From Leptidea sinapis (taxonomy: Eukaryota > Arthropoda > Insecta > Lepidoptera > Pieridae), in NCBI RefSeq assembly GCF_905404315.1, contig NC_066287.1, forward strand, positions 8,432,001 through 8,496,000: DNA of 64,000 nt. The letters are read 5' to 3'. Position numbers and translations under genes: made by a program. This document shows positions 43,472 to 53,100 of the stretch, in pieces (position 1 is the first letter of the stretch; each line of letters opens with the position of its first letter). The notes under the pieces are model-generated. The model was not told the origin of the DNA, did no database searches, and saw nothing but the letters and a program-made list of their open reading frames with translations.

Positions 43472-43684
43472 AGCTCTTAAAACCGTACGTCCGTAGTTGC
43501 AACGGTACAATTTCAAACTAACGAATAATCTTGACTCATACAAAGTGGAGAGAGTGGCCTTGAATACTATAGAACATCTGTCCCGGCAATGAATAGAAAA
43601 GGGCATAGGGTAGGGACAAGTATTTCCAGGTATATAAGTATTGAGAAATTTACGCGTTTTAAAGAAAAGATATATAATGTAGTG

Positions 43685-44248
43685 TTAACTTAAAATAAAA
43701 CTAAAATATATAATCCAGAATTAATAATATTTTATACTTAAATAGTTAAATATGAATAATTATATATAAATAATCAAGTTACTTACTTTAATTAAATATA
43801 AATAATTAATAGTTAGTACATAAATAATAGGCATTGTTTAATAATTATAATTTCCAAGTAAATAATTGACTTTATAACGTACTGATAACCATAACTCACG
43901 CTTGACCTTGCATTAGGCCGTATATGACTGTACGATGTGCACTTTGCGCTCTACCTTCAAAACGGTTGGTCGTATGAAAAAAAAGTTTAAACAAAAGTTG
44001 TAGGGAATTTTATAGCCTACAACTTTTATAATAAATGCAAATCTCATTTAACCGATAGGAAGCCAGATATTCGCGAAAAACCGATTTTTGTGACCTTTGA
44101 CCTTGAATATCTTGAGACGCGGACACGATAACGATTGTGACTTTTGAGACAACATTTAGAATGACAAAACAAAGGTTCATACCAATTTGCAGCTTATTAT
44201 CTTTCATTCCGAGGTTGACCCCTTTTTTTACCTAATATGACTGGGCTA
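43685..44248. repeat. Right terminal inverted repeat of the Academ-like element
   Basis: Complement of the left arm. It contains the block (TCAAGATATTCAAGGTCAAA on the minus strand) that is missing from the left arm, so it is probably closer to the ancestral form. The promoter of the minus-strand gene must lie in or near it. Confidence 0.9.
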
Positions 44249-44251
44249 CTT

Positions 44252-44765
44252 GGGGTAATGCTACTAAAACGACTTTAATTTAAATCAGAGCGGACACAAA
44301 TATCTGTTATAAATTTTTGGTAATTTCGTATACGCTTCCGTTTCCCTACTTATTCGCTATACAAAGAGGCTAAAGTTCAGGCAATTATATTTCAAATAGC
44401 CATAACTTCCTACCATAAAACATTTTCAAACTAATTTTTGATCCCTTAATAATACTAGACGAATTGAAATCCTTCACTACCTCGTAAAAACCAGTTTTGC
44501 TCAACGTTTTCCTGCATTTGCATTTCCCTATTTATTTAATTAAGTAAATAAGCATCGAAATATTATTAATTTGTCAAAATATGAATTTAAAAGAAGACTA
44601 TGATTACCAAAGCCTTGCTTAATATAACCCATTAGGTTATTTCAAAACACACACACACAAACACATGACATACGCACACTCACACATACTGCTAAAATCA
44701 TAAATAAATATGTTCGCGCTTAAACACATAGATAATGGTTACTTATAATATATTAATTAAAAAAA
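44252..44765. other. Spacer right of the Academ-like element
   Basis: AT-rich, with a short CA-rich patch at 44645-44690. No repeat match or coding segment recognised. Confidence 0.5.
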
Positions 44766-44767
44766 AA

Positions 44768-44990
44768 AAATGAATTAGGCGTTACTTTGCGGAAGTCCAT
44801 AATTATACAAATGATTTAAGTTTTGTTTAGCGTTAATTCCGCCAATATTTGGCACTAATATGGCAATAATCCAGATTTTGGCGAGACAATACGTCCTGAG
44901 GATGCCTCGTGTAGAGGCGAAACACGTGTCGAATTGTTTTAAAATCAAATATTGGCGGAATTAACACCAAAGAAAACTTAAATCATATGT
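44768..44990. mobile_element. Foldback element (family E), copy 2, with inverted centre
   Basis: The same left flank (GAATTAGGCGTTACTTTGCG) and arms as copy 1 at 28170. The centre, however, reads CAGATTTTGGCGAGACAATA through GGATGCCTCGTGTAGAGG, the complement of copy 1's centre. It directly abuts the family D element at 44992. Confidence 0.75.
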
Positions 44991-44991
44991 A

Positions 44992-45285
44992 TCTTATATC
45001 TTTAAACGAGCAATTCTTGTATATATATATATAATATCTGAATCTCGGAAACGGCTCCAACGATTTTCATAAAATTAAGTATGCAGGGGATTTCGGGGGT
45101 GATAAATCGATCTAGCTAGGTTTCAATTTAAAAAAAATGGTTTTATCCATGTTTGAATGAGAAACAGCTACAATAGCATTAGAATACAAAGGTAAATTTC
45201 GCCACTATATACAAGACTATTAGTTTTTTTTTTTGTTCAAGTTTTGTACATTCTTAAAAATCCGAGCAAGGCTCGGTGGTAGATT
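44992..45285 (+). mobile_element. Helitron-like element (family D), copy 2
   Basis: Starts TCTTATATCTTTAAACGAGC, has a short TA tract at 45022 (uninterrupted here), and ends with the hairpin CCGAGCAAGGCTCGG at 45262-45276. Used to reconstruct the interrupted copy at 26262. Confidence 0.5.
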
Positions 45286-45974
45286 ATTAGTCGTCCGGAT
45301 ATTAATATATTAATTTAAGAAAGGAGTACTTCTATCAAATATTTTAAGAACTCATTAAAACTTTAATTTTAAGCACACTCATGAACCTGTTTTGTTACTT
45401 AATTGTATTTGAATGTTCACTTGTTTTCCGCGATACAGGCATGCCTAGTGCGGACAGCGCTGCTTATTTTGTATTTTTATGCATCCATTTTGTCAATAAA
45501 TATATTTTTCAATAATATTACAACGGATATAGTGTTACATCATTTTAAGAATTATAAGCAGTACACCATAGCTTTAATAAAAAGAGTTGACACATTGTGT
45601 TTGTTTTTACGAGCTTAAATAACACGGAGCGATTTTAGTTGACTTGTTGATTGAATTCAAATGAACATGTTCAGACAGTTCAATATGTAGACTGTAATTC
45701 ACTTTTAACAGTCTGTTTAGTTGGTAGCAAAGATGATTGAAAAATGCCGGTAGTGTGAAATTAATTCTTGGAATTATTCACAAGAAATAAGATAAGAAAA
45801 CAGTATAATAAAAATCTTGAAAAAAATTGTTTTATCGGTGCGAGATTGCATTCGGAGAGACTAACATGTAATTTGTGGAGGGAATTAAATTGACCAATCA
45901 GAGGATATTTTTGGATATAAAAATGGCGTCCGAATATCATATTATGACCGAAATAGTATCAAGTCCAAGTAGTC

Positions 45975-46215
45975 CATTTATCGAGGAAGGCTATAGGCTA
46001 TGTTTTTTTTTTTCAAAATTAGGGATCCGTAATAAAATTGCTATTTTGTAACACAAGGTGTAAAATCGAAAACCTATTTTTGCGTGCGCTGAAAAAACTA
46101 TTGACAACAGAACAAAATGATGTACAGGCTATAATTACTTACTTATTATTACTTATAAAACTATCGCGTGAATTATACTTTATATGGCAAAACAACGTTT
46201 GCCGGGTCAGCTAGT
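45975..46215 (-). mobile_element. Family C dispersed repeat, minus copy
   Basis: Right edge AACGTTTGCCGGGTCAGCTA is the complement of the family C start. GAGGAAGGCTATAGGCTATG at the left is typical of longer copies of this repeat. The left border is uncertain. Confidence 0.55.
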
Positions 46216-46679
46216 ATATAATAAAAGGGTGATTTAGCAGTTGACCAATTAGAATATCTCTAATTTAAACACGGTATTTGATGCAATGTTTGCGAAATTG
46301 TTTTAAAATTGAGTACTTTTCGATGTTATGTTTGAATTTTGGTGATGTAATTAATGATTGTAAAACACGAACACATGTTTAATCCTCACATAAAAACGTT
46401 AAGTTTTAATTTCAAAAGTTCAAGTTTCAGCAATTAAAATGATTGAATAAAATGTGTGTTATTTCCTAGAAGTCCTGGGATTGTGGTCTGTCGTGAAATT
46501 TAATCCCTTGCATTAACCAGAGCTAATAGTGTCATTAGAAGTAAGACATGCAGGTACCTACTTCATAACTCATTATTATACTTACGTAATTTAAAAACAA
46601 TGACATAATTACAAATTATGAAAAAAAAATTACTTTCTACCCGTAGAATATGTAAAAAATAGAGCTTAATTGTTTTTTT

Positions 46680-46860
46680 TTATTCTTTAGATAATTTATA
46701 CAGTATAGACAGAGCATCTTGCTGTTAGACAACACACCAAGTTTATTACTTTAGTGTGCATTACAGCTACGTTTTACACTCGTGATACGTCAGTCACTTT
46801 GTTTTAGTATGCGTTCGTTTCTGGAAATAGAGGCTAATTCTTCGCCGCTGGGTAGAATCA
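46680..46860 (+). mobile_element. Family I DNA element fragment
   Basis: AGATAATTTATACAGTATAG, then ACACACCAAGTTTATTACTT, then TTTCTGGAAATAGAGGC. Left TIR and body resemble 25405; the right end is not found. Confidence 0.55.
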
Positions 46861-47004
46861 ATAAGGGTGGTTCAATAGACAGAATTTCAATTTGTTTTTT
46901 TTTTTTACAATCTGTCCGCTTGGATTAGAAAATTGTTGTTTTTTTTTATTCATTTATCAAAACGCCAGCTTATTGAAGCCAATCAAATTCTATTCTTTTA
47001 AGTC

Positions 47005-47228
47005 CTTTGGTTCAGACTAGGCTTAAACTAAGCGCTTTTGAATCCTTGTCTACAAATATTACTTTGAAATTAGTGAATTTACCATATGTTCGTATTTACG
47101 AACTCTTTAGTTGGGCCCGTGAGAAGAACATATAAGAAACTCAACGGCCACTCTTTTCAATCAAATAGAATATTTTACAATGTCTAATATACAACAAATT
47201 AGTTTGTAAGGTGCTGCATCCAATATAC
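47005..47228 (+). repeat. Family F repeat, right-hand copy
   Basis: AGGCTTAAACTAAGCGCTTT through TTTGTAAGGTGCTGCATCCA; counterpart of 11540-11870. Its right edge is cut by the putative solo LTR. Confidence 0.55.
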
Positions 47229-47644
47229 TGACACGGGAGTGGGTCAGGGATTGGAAATGATACTCCGCTTATAGGAACGAGTCTTTATTTGCGTTCACTT
47301 TTTCTAAACTAACACTTGCCGGTCTGCCGCTGTTCCTCTTGTGGACGGCAGTACCTTCAACGCGTCACACTGCACCGAACACTAAGTCTCTTCTATCTTC
47401 TTCTTCATGGAACACTTCCCTAGAACTGCCGTAGGCCACGCTTAGTACGGCTTATATACCCCCGGATCTGTTCCATTTTCAAAATGATTCCCCCATTCCA
47501 TCTTTAAATTTAAATTGTACTAGAAAATTCTTTTAATATTTTTATCCTGCTTACACATTTTATATCCCTTTTTTTCTGTTCGATTTGATCCTGAACTTAC
47601 TAGAAATTTCCACTAACTTAACAAAACCCAAAAAATTCCATACA
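47229..47644 (-). mobile_element. Probable solo LTR, minus orientation
   Basis: 416 bp beginning TGACACGGG and ending CCATACA on the plus strand, so TG..CA on both. Read on the minus strand it contains a TATATAAG box (complement of 47451-47460), then transcribed-looking GC-richer sequence, and an AATAAAGAC polyadenylation signal (complement of 47284-47289) in the proper U3-R-U5 order. No internal retroviral-type genes lie on either side. No target duplication was found, so the borders are provisional. Gypsy or BEL/Pao type cannot be decided. Confidence 0.55.
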
Positions 47645-47718
47645 CTGGTAGGGTATCGAGAACCCAGGTCTACAGCGTCTAAAGTAAACACTTTTCCGCT
47701 GAGCTACGAGTATTGCTG
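47645..47718 (-). repeat. tRNA-derived segment (SINE head or tRNA pseudogene)
   Basis: On the minus strand: TAGCTCAGCGG (A-box-like) and, 40 nt on, GGTTCTCGATACC (B-box with changes). Length and box spacing fit a tRNA, but the stems are imperfect. It lies directly at the edge of the putative solo LTR. Confidence 0.5.
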
Positions 47719-48324
47719 ACGGAGCTGTTGAAATTAACAATGTCTTGAAGTTTGACACTCTCGTCATTTACGTTGCAGCGTTGCTACGCAACAATACTTA
47801 TTAACTACAATTTTTTTTTGGAGATATTATACTTAAAACATACCTTCAGTCTACCAAACTTGGCAGACTCATTTGCAGGTAATATAGTCGAAAACTGGGT
47901 GACGATAACTGGTAATTGTCGGTAGCTGGGTGTTGACTATTGGAGTGCTAGTGTCGAAAATTGGAGATATTAATAATACATATATTTTTTTTATTTATTT
48001 CTCGTCTACATAATATTTAAAAATTATAATATAGTCGATTTATATCTCAAGGACATATTTTACCGTATTCAATATCAGTTTTGTTTAAGAACATGATAAA
48101 AATATTTTTAATTTTAGAAAGAAAAGCATGAACTTCTAAAAGTGTCGATTATTGGTGCCATTTCGTTAGTCCTGTTTAAATATTAATTAATTAATTATTA
48201 ATTGTTAACTATTTTATAAAAAGTAATAAAGAATTACCTGTATAAATTTAAAGTGTCGTATATTGGATGCATCAACCTTTAGAGCTTGAACTCATTGTGT
48301 AAGGATGCTTCGTGAACATGATGG

Positions 48325-48552
48325 TCGGGCTTACTGTCACAATTAGTAATTGCATCCAACAAATACTATGATTTATTATCTATAACAGGTCGACCTGGCA
48401 CCACAAGCAACACCCGTTCACGAGTTGATGCATGGACCAGCCATCGTTCCCCTCGCAAATATTTGAGGGAAGGACCCGGCACACGACGCCGCCGCAAGCA
48501 ATGCCATTCAGTGAGCAAGCGGTTTCTTCCAGATAATCTCAAGGTGTAGGTG
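48325..48552 (+). CDS. Unrecognised short open frame before the LINE, maybe ORF1 remnant
   Basis: About 75 codons, ending TAG at 48552, strongly basic in the second half (SRVDAWTSHRSPRKYLREGP then TRRRRKQCHSVSKRFL). It is more GC-rich than its surroundings. A basic C-terminus would suit a LINE ORF1 nucleic-acid-binding protein, and the EN/RT frame starts 230 bp later. It could instead be a host exon, since TCTATAACAG precedes it. Function not assigned. Confidence 0.35.
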
Positions 48553-48783
48553 TAAAACCTTGCAGAAAAAGAAACCGTTAAAACCGATGGAATCTGCTGT
48601 ATAACTTGTATATATATTTAGTCAACAAACTACTTCCTCTGTAGTATTATTTAATAAACATGCCTCTATTGGGCAAAATTGTAAAATAATCGACATACAA
48701 GCCCCTATTGGGGAATGTATTAGTACTAATGTACAAAAATATAACAATGAAGATTTTTCTTCAATTAATTTAAATTAAGTTAT

Positions 48784-49854
48784 TTGACAAGGGAGGACAA
48801 CTCTTGCAATATCATACAAAATAGGCAACATTCACCAAATATAAATGTTACTGCTATAGATAATCATAATATAAAGCTCATAAATATTGTTCACCAGAAT
48901 ATACAAGGTATCTCAAGTACGGAATTAGAAATTGAACTGTTTTTGAGCTGCTGTAATATAGATATATTATGTATTACAGAACATTGGCGTAAGAGTCATC
49001 AGCTCCAGTTTAGTTTTAGAGAACATAAAGTAGTCAGTTCGTTTTGTAGAAGTAGGGCAATACATGGAGGTTCCCTAATTATTATTAATAATAGATTAAA
49101 ATGTAAAAATAGAAGAGATATTGTTAATCTCTCTATAGAACAACTAATTGAGATAGCTTGTATAGAACTAGAGCAATTTATTATTGTAAGTGTATACCGC
49201 CCCCCCACTGCATCATATGAACAATTCCAAAATAGAATGGAGGAGGTACTATCAAAATTTAGCAGAACTAGCAAGTCAATTATAGTGTGTGGAGATTTTA
49301 ATATAAACTTGCTTGAACCTTCGGCCAATTGTACTAGCCTTAAAAATTTATTTCAAAGTTTTAATTTGTTCAATGTATTTTGGGAACCTACTAGAATCAC
49401 TTCTACAACAGCAACCTGTTTAGATAATATTTTTACAGATGTTACTATTACTAGTAAACTCATAATTAATAATCTTCAGTCCGACCATAGTGGGCAACTT
49501 ATAAAAGTAAATACAAGATTGGACAATGTCAGACCAAAAAAGGTGACGATTATACCAGTTACGGGTAGCCGTCTTGAGAGGTTTAGAAATAATTTGGTAA
49601 ATACGATACCATTTTTACACTGTGGTGAAACTGCTAATTTTCACTATAACTTAGTCTTCAATTCCTTCTGTGAGGAATTTGACAGGATTTTTACTCCAGT
49701 AACGGTGACAGTAAACAACAAACATAGTTTTAATGATTGGGCAACAATGGGTATCCACAAAAGTCGTAAACGCTTATATGACCTTTATTATGAGAAACAT
49801 TACAATAATAGTGAAGAATTTAAAATATATGTAAAAATACTCCAAGCTCTTTAA
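48784..49854 (+). CDS. LINE apurinic-type endonuclease domain (ORF2, N-terminal part)
   Basis: 356 codons. Exonuclease-endonuclease-phosphatase fold motifs: NIVHQNIQGI (catalytic N), DILCITEHW (catalytic E), YRPP after IIVSVY, VCGDFNINLL (D and N of GDFN), and DNIFTD with LQSDHSGQL (SDH catalytic pair). All key residues are present. The domain nicks target DNA for target-primed reverse transcription. It is followed by the arginine-rich KSRKRLYDLYYEKH linker typical before the RT. The stop at 49854 results from a one-base shift; frame 2 continues FKIVCHEAKTRFIADKI without a break. Confidence 0.85.
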   Translation: MTREDNSCNIIQNRQHSPNINVTAIDNHNIKLINIVHQNIQGISSTELEIELFLSCCNIDILCITEHWRKSHQLQFSFREHKVVSSFCRSRAIHGGSLIIINNRLKCKNRRDIVNLSIEQLIEIACIELEQFIIVSVYRPPTASYEQFQNRMEEVLSKFSRTSKSIIVCGDFNINLLEPSANCTSLKNLFQSFNLFNVFWEPTRITSTTATCLDNIFTDVTITSKLIINNLQSDHSGQLIKVNTRLDNVRPKKVTIIPVTGSRLERFRNNLVNTIPFLHCGETANFHYNLVFNSFCEEFDRIFTPVTVTVNNKHSFNDWATMGIHKSRKRLYDLYYEKHYNNSEEFKIYVKILQAL

Positions 49855-50106
49855 AATAGTTTGTCATGAAGCGAAAACACGTTTCATTGCAGATAAAATT
49901 AAAAACAGTAATAATAAAGTAAAAGCGACTTGGAGTGTAATTAACAATGAAACTGGTAGATCGAATTGCCGTAACACCTCTATCTGTTTAAATATTAATA
50001 ATCGCGTTATAAATTCGGAAATAGAAATTGCAAATGAATTTGATAAATACTTCTCCGAAATCCCGATTGTCACGACCTTAACTCTTCGCCAAAAGCAGCA
50101 TATGAT
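49850..50106 (+). pseudogene. LINE ORF2 linker in shifted frame
   Basis: Between the two long frames, reading frame 2 is open and carries sensible LINE text (TRFIADKIKNSNNKVKATWS, then NEFDKYFSEI). The endonuclease and RT frames are both frame 1, so one insertion and one compensating deletion (or the reverse) near 49850 and 50100 explain the break. Confidence 0.75.
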
Positions 50107-51690
50107 ATGCTTAAATTACACGTACCAGTATCTTCTACTGACTTGAAATTTAAGTATGTTACAGGTAGCGATATAATAAAAATCTTCAAATTAATTAACC
50201 TAAAAAATACAAAAGACCTATGGGGCCATTCGACTAATATTGTTAAATACATACTTGACATTATAGCACCTGAATTAGCAATAATATTTAATGAATGCAT
50301 AGATGAGGGTGTGTTCCCTGACCTCATGAAATACAGCAAAGTTATACCTTTGTTTAAATCGGGCAGTTCTTTTGACCCTGCTAATTTCAGACCTATTTCA
50401 GTGCTGCCTGTTTTTAGTAAAATTTTTGAAAAACTTTTGCTTCAACAGCTACAAATGCATTTTTGTAAATTAATGAACAAAAATCAGTTTGGTTTCACTA
50501 GGGGTTTATCAACAATTAATGCGGGTACTAGACTCATTGAGCACATCTTTGACGCCTGGGAAGAGTCACAGGATGCATTGGGCATTTTTTGTAATTTGTC
50601 AAAAGCATTTGACTGCGTCCACCATGAAACTTTACTCCTAAAACTAAAGCATTATGGAGTGAAAAATAGAGCCCTAAATCTGTTAAAATCATATTTAAGC
50701 GAAAGAGTTCAGATAGTCGATGTAAATGGCAAACGGTCTTCGGGTAAACCTGTGCGAATAGGTGTTCCACAGGGTTCTATTCTCGGTCCTTTCTTGTTTC
50801 TTATATATATTAACGATCTACCGTTTGTGGTAGATGATAGCCATGAGATTGTATTGTTTGCTGATGATACTTCACTTATTTTTAAAGTGAAGCGACGTGC
50901 GGATATTGATGACGAGGTAAGCAATGCACTCTCAAAGATAGTGCGTTGGTTTGAGACGAATAATCTGCACTTAAACAGTAAAAAAACAAAGTGTTTACGG
51001 TTCATTACACCAAACACAGCGGAGGTACAAACCAACGTACTTATAAATGACCAGAGATTGGAACTTGTGGACACTACGGTCTTCCTGGGTATCACGTTAG
51101 ATGAAAAGCTTCAGTGGGGTCCACATATTACCCATCTAGCAGATAGACTCAGCTCTGCGGCATATGCAGTTAGAAATATTAGAGAGTACACGAATGTTGC
51201 GACCGCTAGATTAGTGTACTTTAGTTATTTTCACAGCATCATGACGTACGGTATATTACTATGGGGTCATGCTGCTGACATTGATATAGTGTTTGCTCTG
51301 CAAAAGAGAGCTGTTCGTGCTATATATCAGCTTGGTTATAGACAGTCTCTCAAAGAAAAATTTAAAGAAATAAATATTATGACTGTTTATTGTCAGTACA
51401 TTTATGAAAATTTAATATATGTTCACAAAAATCGCCACCTTTTTGCTCTTAATAGTGATTTTCATTATTATAACACTAGAAATAAGGGATTGCTTGTAAC
51501 TAATTCTAGTAGGCTTCATAAGATACATAATAGCTTTAAGGGTAAATGTATACACTTCTACAATAAAGTCCCAGCCACTGTTCAGGCATTATCTATAAAT
51601 AAATTTAAATGTTTTATAAAAAAATACCTCTGTCGTAAATCCTATTACTCCACTGCTGAATATCTAAATGATCGGACAGCCTGGGACTAG
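50107..51690 (+). CDS. LINE reverse transcriptase (ORF2, C-terminal part)
   Basis: 527 codons. RT motifs in order: KVIPLFKSG then NFRPISVLPVFSKIFEKLL, NQFGFTRGLST, LSKAFDCVHHETLLLKLKHY, RIGVPQGSILGPFLFLIYIN, VLFADDTSLIF (catalytic FADD intact), LNSKKTKCLRF, and VFLGITLDEKLQW (thumb), then a SYFHSIMTYGILLWGHAADI and LQKRAVRAIYQL C-terminal region, and TRNKG near the end. One substitution stands out: CNLSKAFDCV has Asn-Leu where DLSKAFD is normal, losing the usual first catalytic Asp but keeping the second. No RNase H follows. Confidence 0.88.
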   Translation: MLKLHVPVSSTDLKFKYVTGSDIIKIFKLINLKNTKDLWGHSTNIVKYILDIIAPELAIIFNECIDEGVFPDLMKYSKVIPLFKSGSSFDPANFRPISVLPVFSKIFEKLLLQQLQMHFCKLMNKNQFGFTRGLSTINAGTRLIEHIFDAWEESQDALGIFCNLSKAFDCVHHETLLLKLKHYGVKNRALNLLKSYLSERVQIVDVNGKRSSGKPVRIGVPQGSILGPFLFLIYINDLPFVVDDSHEIVLFADDTSLIFKVKRRADIDDEVSNALSKIVRWFETNNLHLNSKKTKCLRFITPNTAEVQTNVLINDQRLELVDTTVFLGITLDEKLQWGPHITHLADRLSSAAYAVRNIREYTNVATARLVYFSYFHSIMTYGILLWGHAADIDIVFALQKRAVRAIYQLGYRQSLKEKFKEINIMTVYCQYIYENLIYVHKNRHLFALNSDFHYYNTRNKGLLVTNSSRLHKIHNSFKGKCIHFYNKVPATVQALSINKFKCFIKKYLCRKSYYSTAEYLNDRTAWD

Positions 51691-51944
51691 ATTGTGATTA
51701 TTTTATAGCAACTGTACAATATTGTATATTTTTATTGAAAAGAGCGCAAAAAAAAGAATGCTGGGAGAGTTTCTTGCGCCGCTTCTTCTCTCTCAGAGCG
51801 CCATTTGTTTCCGAAGCGGTAGTAGTATCTAGTAGTATAAGAAATGACATCAAAAATAATTCTAAAGGAATCAATTTTGAGAAAATAAATGCCTTTTATG
51901 CCTTTTAACTTAGCAGTACTCTTGAATCTTTATTCCAAATTACA

Positions 51945-52735
51945 ATGCCCCCCCCCCCCTCCATATTGGCGGATAGACGAATAGGCTTAGTTCTGGAGCA
52001 TACCTATGATAAAAAAAAATTGACAGGTAACTGACAGATACGGTGCGACTTTTTTTTACTTTAGCTATTTTCATAGTATTATGGTATGGTATTTTGTTAT
52101 GGGGCAGTGCAGCCGCTATTAATCTTGTTTTATTTTGTTTTATCATTCATTAATATGTTTGTGCTAGAGAAGAGCTATTCGCGTAATTTATAACCTAGGT
52201 CCTAAAGGATCAATAAGAGATTTTTTTTAACAAATAAACATTTTGACTGTTGCGTCTTAATATATTCTTGATATTTGATAATGAATTTGCTTGAAACTGC
52301 GACAGTCATAATGTTATGACGAGGAACAAACATAAACTTGTTATGCCTACTACTCGGTTAAGTCGAGTTAGTAAGTCTTTTATTGGGCGATGTATATACT
52401 TTTAAAACTTGATCCCAGATTTTTTACAAAACCAATGTGTTGGGAAATTTAAAAGAATTGTTAAAAAACGTTAAGTGTGGTTAAGAAAAGGTTATTATAA
52501 CATAAATGATTTTCTTAATTATACCTACCACAGACTGGGAATCAAGCGAACGCCCTAAGCACTTTAAATATAATTTTTTATTGTACGATATTACATTGTA
52601 ATCCATATTTTTTATAAAAAAAAACAGCCCGTTGAGTTTCTTGCGCCCGTTCTTCTCAGGTCTGAGGCACTCGTATTTTCAATGAGTGGTAGTTTTTGAG
52701 TGATTTTGAATAAAAATATTCGAATTTGTAGGAGA
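51945..52735 (+). pseudogene. Second, decayed LINE related to family G
   Basis: 52050-52180 repeats the C-terminal RT text of the family G element (TACTTTAGTTATTTTCA-like, then TATTTTGTTATGGGGCAGTG), and 52180-52480 follows it with many stops. The end, 52620-52735, is a family H tail (GTTGAGTTTCTTGCGCCCGT, TGAGTGATTTTGAATAAAAA). It lies just downstream of the intact copy in the same direction. A poly-C tract sits at 51949-51958. Confidence 0.7.
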
Positions 52736-52739
52736 ATCT

Positions 52740-53100
52740 ATTTATAATCTTATAAAAGGCAATAAATTAACATACAAAGGATATATTTTGTATACGCACA
52801 TACATTTATACTGTTCAATATCTATACACAAAAAGTTAAATATAGGTAGGTAGTTATATTGTTAATGAAGCTCCTACAAATTGGTTGAATCAAATTTAGT
52901 AATACGCCACTTTTGAAATAAATCACTACTTTATATTTTAATCCTAGAAATAATTATGCTTTTTTACAAGTACCTTCTTTCGAAATAATAAAATACATAC
53001 TTACCTGCAACTGTGCTTATTTTTACATCGATTCATGGATTAAATGTTAGTACTGAATCGTAAGGAGCTAATTATCAGCAATTTTATTTATGTATACAGG
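52740..53100. other. Spacer upstream of RhoL, nothing recognised
   Basis: AT-rich sequence without repeats or coding text that I can support. Confidence 0.5.

Larger units (their letters stand above)
38399..44248 (-). mobile_element. Academ-like DNA transposon with long inverted repeats
   Basis: Both ends read TAGCCCAGTCATATTAGG inward and are flanked by CTT (38396-38398 and 44249-44251), a 3-bp target duplication. The left inverted repeat is about 508 bp (38399-38906), the right about 564 bp (43685-44248). Between them lies one minus-strand coding region (43471 to 39043). Protein features (zinc motifs, a D..D core, an XPG/FEN-like nuclease, a Cys8 cluster) fit the Academ superfamily, for which 3-4 bp duplications and a nuclease-bearing lineage are described. 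The assignment is from architecture and memory, not a search. An inner stem (AAAAGTTGTAGG and complement) exists in each arm. Confidence 0.8.
48613..51920 (+). mobile_element. Family G LINE (CR1/Jockey group), nearly intact ORF2
   Basis: The element runs from the weakly coding 5' segment (~48613) through the endonuclease and RT to a 3' UTR (51691-51920) that recurs alone at 35005. The 3' end has GAGTTTCTTGCGCCGCTTCT and ends near TGCCTTTTATGCCTTTTAA; there is no long A-tail. Only two small frameshifts interrupt ORF2. Confidence 0.8.

Noticed and set aside
38395..44250. TA as the target duplication of the long-TIR element (Tc1/mariner-like)
   Set aside because: TA lies inside the matching arms on both sides; CTT outside it gives a better 3-bp duplication, and the protein is not mariner-like.
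52990..53010. ATACTTACCTG resembles the 5' end of U1 snRNA
   Set aside because: The match ends after 11 nt; the rest of U1 is absent and the motif is common by chance.
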